Assembly (NCBI GenBank): GCA_035765195.1
Contig: DASTYC010000023.1
Span: forward strand, 124,001-188,000
Origin: CALAED01 sp035765195
GTDB taxonomy: Bacteria > Actinomycetota > Actinomycetes > Streptosporangiales > Streptosporangiaceae
Length of the DNA: 64,000 nucleotides
Reading direction: 5' to 3'
Shown in pieces: positions 59,165 to 64,000 of this stretch (positions within the stretch are counted from its first letter, which is position 1; each line of letters starts with the position of its first letter). A program made the translations under genes and the position numbers. A model generated the notes under the pieces. The model made no database searches. It was not told where the DNA came from and saw nothing but the letters and a program-made list of their open reading frames with translations.

Positions 59165-59623
59165 GTGCGGGTGCGTTGTGTGGGCGCGGTGGTACGCGAC
59201 GACGAAGGCAGGCTGCTGCTGATCCGCCGCGGTCATCCGCCCGGTGAGGGGCTGTGGTCGCTGCCCGGCGGCCGGGTCGAGCCGGGCGAGTCCGACGCCG
59301 TCGCGGTCGTCAGGGAGCTGCGCGAGGAGACCGGCCTGCGCGCCGAGGCCGGCGACCTGATCGCGGTCGTGGCGCGGCCGGGTCTCGGCGACGTGGTGTA
59401 CGACATCTACGAGTACACCGCGACGCCCGTCGGCGGCACGCTGCGGCCCGGCGACGACGCCGCGGACGTCCGCTGGGTGGACGACGCCGAGCTGCGTGCG
59501 CTGCCGACGACCCCCGGACTCCTCGAAGCGCTGACCGATTGGGGTGTATTGCCCCATGATGGGGATGGGCTCGGGCGGCCGGACGGATGGACGACGGATC
59601 CACGCGGCGACCACACGACGTGA
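59165..59623 (+). CDS. NUDIX hydrolase
   Basis: A 152-residue pyrophosphohydrolase. The Nudix box, GGRVEPGESDAVAVVRELRE plus ETGL, fits G-x5-E-x7-R-E-U-x-E-E-x-G-U with only conservative changes. Substrates of the family include oxidised nucleotides, ADP-ribose and NADH. GTG 59165 is probably leaderless, since no ribosome-binding site is present and ATACTT lies 12 bases upstream. The next gene follows 72 bp later. Confidence 0.92.
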   Translation: MRVRCVGAVVRDDEGRLLLIRRGHPPGEGLWSLPGGRVEPGESDAVAVVRELREETGLRAEAGDLIAVVARPGLGDVVYDIYEYTATPVGGTLRPGDDAADVRWVDDAELRALPTTPGLLEALTDWGVLPHDGDGLGRPDGWTTDPRGDHTT

Positions 59624-59695
59624 CAGATCCACATCATCGATAGAGTGGCCACTCCCGAGCGCGGTTCAACAAGCGGCAAAGAGGGGGTCGGCAGC

Positions 59696-60655
59696 GTGCA
59701 ACGCCTTGAGTTTCGGCTGGAAGCCCGGCAGCGCGTCATCTACATCGTGCTGGCGGGTTTTTGGGTGCTGATCGCGCTGCTCAGAGCGGCCGTCGGCTTC
59801 GGCGGCGGCGCCTTCCTCGCGCTTCTCGTCGCGGGAATCTTCGGCTTCTACTACTTCTGGCTCGCCCGGTTCGGGGTGACGCTCACCGCGCAGGGCATCA
59901 CGTTGCACGGCTGGACCACCGCCACCCACGGCTGGCACGAGGTGCGCGCCATCCAGCCGACGACGTTCTTCTTCCAGCGGCGCACGTCCATCGAGTTCGT
60001 CCACGGAGGGCGGCGCCGTACGTGGGCTCCTTTGCACTACTGGTCGATGCCGGACCACGAGTTCGACCGCAAGGTCTACGCGATGCAGCAGTGGCACGCG
60101 CAGTTCGCCGGCCAGCAGGGCCAGGTGCCGCAGCAGGGCTGGGGCGGTCCGGCCTACGACGGGCAGTCCTACGGCCAGCAGGGGTACGACCAGCAGGCGT
60201 ACGGGCAGCAGCAGGGCTACGGCCAGCAGCCCTATGGGCAGCAGCAGTACGGGCAGTCCGCCGGCTACGGCCAGCAGCAGTACGGCCAGCCCGGCTACGG
60301 GCAGCAGGATTACAGCCAGCCGGATTACGGGCAGCCCGGCTATGGGCAGCAGGCGTATCCGCAACAGCCTCAGCCGCAAGGACCCTACGGCGGCCAGCCG
60401 GGGTACCCGTCGCAGCAGCCCCAGCAGCCGTACGGCGGCGCGCAGCCCGACTACGGCCAGCAGCAGCCGCCCTACGGGCAGCCGGACCCCTACGGGCAGG
60501 CTCAGCCCCACGGCGGGCAGGCCGACTACGGGCAGCAGGGCTACGGCCAGCAGCAGCCGCCCGCGCAGCAGGGGCAGGGCTCGGCCGAGTGGACGAAGAT
60601 GTTCGGCGCCGACGCCGACGCCCGTCCCAACGGCCACCAGCCGTACGGCCGCTGA
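59696..60655 (+). CDS. Membrane protein with PH-like domain and prion-like Tyr/Gln/Gly tail
   Basis: A 319-residue protein in three parts. Two membrane spans (YIVLAGFWVLIALLRAAVGF and AFLALLVAGIFGFYYFWLA, about 16-58) are followed by a PH-like domain (VTLTAQGITLHGWTTATHGW to about 130). The last 170 residues are a low-complexity tail of repeating YGQQ, QPGYGQQ and PYGQ units ending in KMFGADADARPNGHQ. Tails of this kind drive condensation in FUS-like eukaryotic proteins. The front part is shared by other actinobacterial membrane proteins; function unknown. GTG 59696 follows AGAGGGGG. Confidence 0.8.
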   Translation: MQRLEFRLEARQRVIYIVLAGFWVLIALLRAAVGFGGGAFLALLVAGIFGFYYFWLARFGVTLTAQGITLHGWTTATHGWHEVRAIQPTTFFFQRRTSIEFVHGGRRRTWAPLHYWSMPDHEFDRKVYAMQQWHAQFAGQQGQVPQQGWGGPAYDGQSYGQQGYDQQAYGQQQGYGQQPYGQQQYGQSAGYGQQQYGQPGYGQQDYSQPDYGQPGYGQQAYPQQPQPQGPYGGQPGYPSQQPQQPYGGAQPDYGQQQPPYGQPDPYGQAQPHGGQADYGQQGYGQQQPPAQQGQGSAEWTKMFGADADARPNGHQPYGR

Positions 60656-60683
60656 TCTCGCCGCCAGGGCCGCCGGTCAGCGG
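60649..60683. terminator. Hairpin carrying both stop codons
   Basis: CCGCTGA (60649-60655) and TCAGCGG (60677-60683) pair perfectly. The stem contains the stop codons of the two convergent genes, so it probably ends both messages. Confidence 0.65.
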
Positions 60684-61864
60684 GCCGCGTACTCCTCCAG
60701 CAGCTGGCGACCGATGATCATCTTCTGGATGTCGGCCGTGCCCTCGCCGATGAGCAGCATGGGCGCCTCCCGGTAGAGCCGCTCGATCTCGGCCTCGGTG
60801 GAGTAGCCGTAGCCGCCGTGGATACGAAAGGCGTCCTCGACGACCTCTTTGCAGTACTCGCTGGCGAGGTACTTGGCCATGCCCGCCTCGAGGTCGTTCC
60901 TGGCCCCCGAGTCCTTGCGCCGAGCGGCCATCACCATCATCTGGTGCGCCGCCTCGACCTTGGTCGCCATCTCGGCCAGCCGGAACCGTACGGCCTGATG
61001 GTCGGCGATCGCCTTGCCGAACGTCTCACGCCGCTGGGCGTAGGAGATCGCCAGTTCGAAGGCGCGCAGCGCCACGCCGCAGCCGCGCGCGGCGACGTTG
61101 ACGCGGCCGACCTCGACGCCGTCCATCATGTGGAAGAAGCCGCGCCCGGGCGCGCCGCCGAGGATCTGGGCCGCCGGCACCCGGAAGCCGTCGAAGAGCA
61201 GCTCGGTGGTGTCGACGCCCTTGTAGCCCATCTTGTCGATCTTGCCCGGCACGCGCAGCCCGGGCGCGACCTCGCCGAACCCGGGCTCCTTGTCGACCAG
61301 GAACGTCGTCATGCCCCGGTGTCCCGCCGCGGGATCGGTCTTCACCAGCGTCGCCACCAGGTTGGCCGTCGCGCCGTTGGTAAGCCAGTACTTCTGCCCG
61401 GTGATCTCGTAGTGGTCGCCGTCGGGGACCGCCCTCGTCCTGATGGCCGACACGTCGGACCCGCAGCCGGGCTCGGACATCGAGAAGGCGGCCCGCACCT
61501 CACCCGAGGCCAGCCGCGGCAGGTAGTCCGCCCGCTGCCGGTCAGTGCCGTGGTGCATGATCATCCAGGCCACGATGAAGTGCGTGTTGATGATCCCGGA
61601 GACGCTCATCCAGCCGCGCGCGAGCTGCTCGACGACCAGCGCGTAGGTCAGCAGCGAGGCGCCGAGCCCGCCGTACTCCTCCGGGATCATGAGGCCGAAC
61701 AGCCCCATCTCGCGCATGCCGTCGACGATCTCCGCCGGGTAGGTGTCGTCGCGCTCGAGCGCCGCCGCGACCGGCAGGATCTCCTTGTCCACGAAGGCGC
61801 GGACGGTGTCGATGATCTCTTGCTGGACGTCGGTGAGGCCGTCGGTCCGCGCGAGCCGAGACAT
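60677..61864 (-). CDS. Acyl-CoA dehydrogenase
   Basis: A 395-residue FAD enzyme. FSMSEPGCGSDVSAIRT is the ACAD signature 1, ITGQKYWLTNGATA follows, and FRIHGGYGYSTEAEIERLYRE with LLIGEGTADIQKMI makes the C-terminal signature and catalytic region. It differs from the enzyme at 15282-16427 in the SMSEPGCGSD motif and length, so the two probably use different acyl chains. ATG 61864 has GGAGG upstream. Substrate unknown. Confidence 0.92.
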   Translation of the reverse strand: MSRLARTDGLTDVQQEIIDTVRAFVDKEILPVAAALERDDTYPAEIVDGMREMGLFGLMIPEEYGGLGASLLTYALVVEQLARGWMSVSGIINTHFIVAWMIMHHGTDRQRADYLPRLASGEVRAAFSMSEPGCGSDVSAIRTRAVPDGDHYEITGQKYWLTNGATANLVATLVKTDPAAGHRGMTTFLVDKEPGFGEVAPGLRVPGKIDKMGYKGVDTTELLFDGFRVPAAQILGGAPGRGFFHMMDGVEVGRVNVAARGCGVALRAFELAISYAQRRETFGKAIADHQAVRFRLAEMATKVEAAHQMMVMAARRKDSGARNDLEAGMAKYLASEYCKEVVEDAFRIHGGYGYSTEAEIERLYREAPMLLIGEGTADIQKMIIGRQLLEEYAAR

Positions 61865-61988
61865 GCCGTTCCTCCCAGGTCGACCGAACCAAATTCTAGG
61901 CCGCGTGCTCGTGGCGACTCCCTGCCACCGGGCGTGCGCCCGCCGGGCGTGCGTCCGTACCGCCCGCGCCCTGTGAGAGGCTGCCGGG

Positions 61989-62489
61989 ATGAACGACTTC
62001 CATGCCGCCCTGATCGAGGAGGCGACCAAGAAGTCGGGCGTGCTGTGGCTCGCGCTGCCGGGACTGCCGCGTCCCCGGGCGGCCTGGCACATCTGGTACG
62101 AGGGCGCGGCGTACGTGCTGACCGGCGGCGAGGGCGAGCAGCCGCTGCCCGGGCTGCCTGAGTCCGAGCAGGTCACGGTGATCGTGGGCAGCAAGGACAA
62201 GGGCGTCCGGCTCGTCACCTGGGTCGCCGAGGTGACCGAGATCGAGCCCGAGACCGACGAGTGGGACGCCGTGGTGCCCGTGCTGGCCAGGGAACGGCTC
62301 AACGGCGATCAGGAGCAGGCCGCGCGGTGGGCGCGTGATTCATACATCATCCGCCTCGCCCCCACCGGCGAGGCGACCACCGACCACCCCGCCGACTACG
62401 CGGCCGTACGGCCGGTGCCCACGCCCGCAACGACGACCGCCAAGCGGCCGTTCATGATCGGCGCCAAACACCGCAAGGCCGACCGGTAA
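61989..62489 (+). CDS. Conserved actinobacterial hypothetical protein, split-barrel-like
   Basis: A 166-residue soluble protein. Strands such as RPRAAWHIWYEGAAYVLTGG, VTVIVGSKDKGVRLVTWVAEV and SYIIRLAPTGEATTD resemble FMN-binding split barrels, but no diagnostic motif is visible. Similar hypothetical proteins occur beside mrp in actinomycetes. ATG 61989 has no ribosome-binding site; a leaderless mRNA is likely. It shares a strong hairpin with the convergent mrp gene. Confidence 0.7.
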   Translation: MNDFHAALIEEATKKSGVLWLALPGLPRPRAAWHIWYEGAAYVLTGGEGEQPLPGLPESEQVTVIVGSKDKGVRLVTWVAEVTEIEPETDEWDAVVPVLARERLNGDQEQAARWARDSYIIRLAPTGEATTDHPADYAAVRPVPTPATTTAKRPFMIGAKHRKADR

Positions 62490-62520
62490 CCCGCGCCGAA
62501 CGCGCAGGTAACCGGTCGGC
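62478..62520. terminator. Bidirectional terminator between convergent genes
   Basis: GCCGACCGGT (62478-62487) and ACCGGTCGGC (62511-62520) pair perfectly, with most of the flanking AACC/GGTA also able to pair. The left arm overlaps the stop codon of the hypothetical gene, and the right arm ends seven bases before the mrp stop. Confidence 0.75.
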
Positions 62521-62527
62521 GCACGGC

Positions 62528-63667
62528 CTACCGGCGGGTGGGGGACAGGCCGAGCTGGCGTCCGATGAGACCGCGGGAACGGCCGGAGAGCTTGTCGGCG
62601 ATCATGCGCAGCTCCTTGGCGGCCTGGGCGTCGGGCTCGGCCAGCACCAGCGGCCTGCCGTCGTCGCCGCCTTCGCGCAGCCGCAGGTCGATCGGCACCT
62701 GACCCAGCAGCGGGACCCGGGCCCCCAGCGTGCGGGTCAGCGCGTCGGCGACCGACTCGCCGCCGCCGGTGCCGAACACGTCGGTGCGCTCGCCGCAGTG
62801 CGGGCAGGGCAGGTACGACATGTTCTCGATCACGCCGACGATCTGCTGGTGCGTCTGCGAGGCGATGGCCCCGGCCCGCTCGGCGACCTCGGCCGCGGCC
62901 TTCTGCGGGGTGGTCACGACGAGGATCTCCGCCGTCGGGACCAGCTGCGCCACGGAGATGGCGATGTCGCCGGTGCCCGGCGGCAGGTCCATCAACAAGA
63001 CGTCCAGGTCGCCCCAGTACACGTCGGCGAGGAACTGCTGCAGCGCGCGGTGCAGCATCGGCCCGCGCCACACCACCGGGGAGTTGCCGGGCGTGAACAT
63101 GCCGACCGAGATGACCTTCACGTCATAGGCCGACGGCGGCATGATCATGTCTTGGACCTTGGTCGGCCGGGTAGTCACCCCCAGCATGCGCGGCACCGAA
63201 TGGCCGTAGATGTCGGCGTCGACGACCCCGACCTTGCGGCCGGACGCGGCCAGCGCGGCCGCCAGGTTGACCGTGATCGACGACTTGCCGACCCCGCCCT
63301 TGCCGCTGGCCACCGCGTACACCTTGGTCAGCGAGCTGGGCTTGGCGAACGGGATCTCGCGCGCGGGACCCGCGTCGCCGCGCAGCTTGGTCTGCAGGTT
63401 CTTTCGCTGCTCCTCGCTCATCACGTCGAGCTCGACTCGCACCCCGGTGACCCCGGGCAGCTTGGAGACCGCGCCGGTGACATCGGTGGTGATCTTGTCG
63501 CGCATGGGACAGCCGGCGACGGTCAAGTAGACGCCGACCGCTACAGAGCCGTCGGCGGCGACGTTGACGCCCTTGATCATGTCGAGTTCGGTGATGGGCC
63601 GGCGGATCTCGGGATCGATTACAGTCGCGAGCGCCGCGGTCACCTGCTCGGTCGTGGGGGTGGCCAT
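62528..63667 (-). CDS. mrp: Mrp/ApbC-family iron-sulphur cluster carrier
   Basis: A 379-residue MinD/NBP35-type ATPase that carries and delivers Fe-S clusters. The N-terminal 85 residues form a MIP18/DUF59 domain (VIDPEIRRPITELDMI). The deviant Walker A SGKGGVGKSS (121-130), VVDADIYGHSVPRMLG, LMDLPPGTGDIA and the cluster motif CPHC in MSYLPCPHCGE are intact. ATG 63667 is likely; GTG 63673 is close. Synteny with Rv1229c. Confidence 0.94.
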   Translation of the reverse strand: MATPTTEQVTAALATVIDPEIRRPITELDMIKGVNVAADGSVAVGVYLTVAGCPMRDKITTDVTGAVSKLPGVTGVRVELDVMSEEQRKNLQTKLRGDAGPAREIPFAKPSSLTKVYAVASGKGGVGKSSITVNLAAALAASGRKVGVVDADIYGHSVPRMLGVTTRPTKVQDMIMPPSAYDVKVISVGMFTPGNSPVVWRGPMLHRALQQFLADVYWGDLDVLLMDLPPGTGDIAISVAQLVPTAEILVVTTPQKAAAEVAERAGAIASQTHQQIVGVIENMSYLPCPHCGERTDVFGTGGGESVADALTRTLGARVPLLGQVPIDLRLREGGDDGRPLVLAEPDAQAAKELRMIADKLSGRSRGLIGRQLGLSPTRR

Positions 63668-63734
63668 GTCCACATGGTATGAACTCTGTACGCCCCCCGG
63701 CGAACCCACCCGCGGAGCCTTACCATCGGACAAC

Positions 63735-64000
63735 GTGGCCACCACCCTGCCGGAAACGATCTCTGCCGAAGAGCTCGAGGTCTGGCGGACTTTGCTCCGC
63801 GTTCAGGCGTTGCTCTCCCGGCGTCTGCAGGCTCATCTGCTCGGCGAACACGATCTGTCGCTCGGCTCCTACGACGTCCTCGTCCACCTCGCCGAAGCCC
63901 CTTCCGGCCGGCTGCGCATGAACGACCTGGCCGACCGGGTCATGCTGTCGCGCAGCGGGCTGACCAGGCTGGCCGACCGGCTGCAACGCGACGGCCTGAT
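63735..64000 (+). CDS. MarR family regulator, truncated by the window edge
   Basis: The first 88 codons of a MarR repressor, reading off the right edge. EVWRTLLRVQALLSRRLQAHL, LGSYDVLVHLAEAP and MNDLADRVMLSRSGLTRLAD form the dimer and DNA-binding helices of this family. Start GTG 63735 has no clear ribosome-binding site; a leaderless start is possible. It is divergent from mrp. Confidence 0.88.
   Translation, partial: MATTLPETISAEELEVWRTLLRVQALLSRRLQAHLLGEHDLSLGSYDVLVHLAEAPSGRLRMNDLADRVMLSRSGLTRLADRLQRDGL

Overview
The window is very GC-rich, uses GTG starts heavily, and carries overlapping stop/start codons and apparently leaderless genes. These traits and the gene content indicate an actinomycete. 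The 7Fe ferredoxin, the succinylase lysine pathway (dapC, dapD, dapE), SigE/RseA, SigK/RskA, DUF3117 and Mrp all fit. A filamentous genus, plausibly Streptosporangiales, is an inference and not proven. No rRNA, tRNA, CRISPR array or insertion sequence was recognised.

Left part (1-12.4 kb): YCII and dihydrofolate-reductase-like proteins, a secreted type-B carboxylesterase, a MarR regulator, a glyoxalase-fold gene preceded by a 28-codon remnant of another glyoxalase, a chloroperoxidase-like hydrolase, LexA, a HEAT-repeat protein, a histidyl-tRNA synthetase of unusual type, an SMP-30 protein, a degenerate cysteinyl-tRNA synthetase homologue, a methyltransferase and a crotonase.

From 12.1 kb to the right end many genes keep the order seen in Mycobacterium tuberculosis Rv1177-Rv1229c: fdx-dapC, then dapD, dapE, LOG, a folP2 relative, a DivIVA-like protein, tag, DUF3117, O-methyltransferase-sigE-rseA-htrA-tatB and mrp. 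Between dapC (ends 13962) and dapD (starts 32254) lies about 18 kb of accessory DNA: ManD, an acyl-CoA dehydrogenase, a cation/proton antiporter, an FxSxx-COOH (FxsB-type radical SAM) peptide-modification cluster with a HExxH hydroxylase and an FxsT-like STAND/TPR protein, and an unrecognised three-gene operon of one membrane protein and two P-loop ATPases. The last two are the likeliest places for new biology.

Right part (32-64 kb): lysine and peptidoglycan functions (dapD, dapE, two tandem GH25 lysozymes, a Tat-exported amidase), two LOG proteins, a NitT/TauT-type ABC importer, a DHPS-like pseudo-enzyme, a crotonase with PaaX, leucyl aminopeptidase, two ECF sigma/anti-sigma pairs (SigK-RskA and SigE-RseA) with an envelope-stress module (MucB/RseB-like sensor, HtrA protease, TatB), then GDPD, RecB-like nuclease, MBL hydrolase, Nudix, a membrane protein with a prion-like Tyr/Gln/Gly tail, acyl-CoA dehydrogenase, Mrp and a truncated MarR gene. 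Several long perfect inverted repeats act as probable bidirectional terminators or operators.
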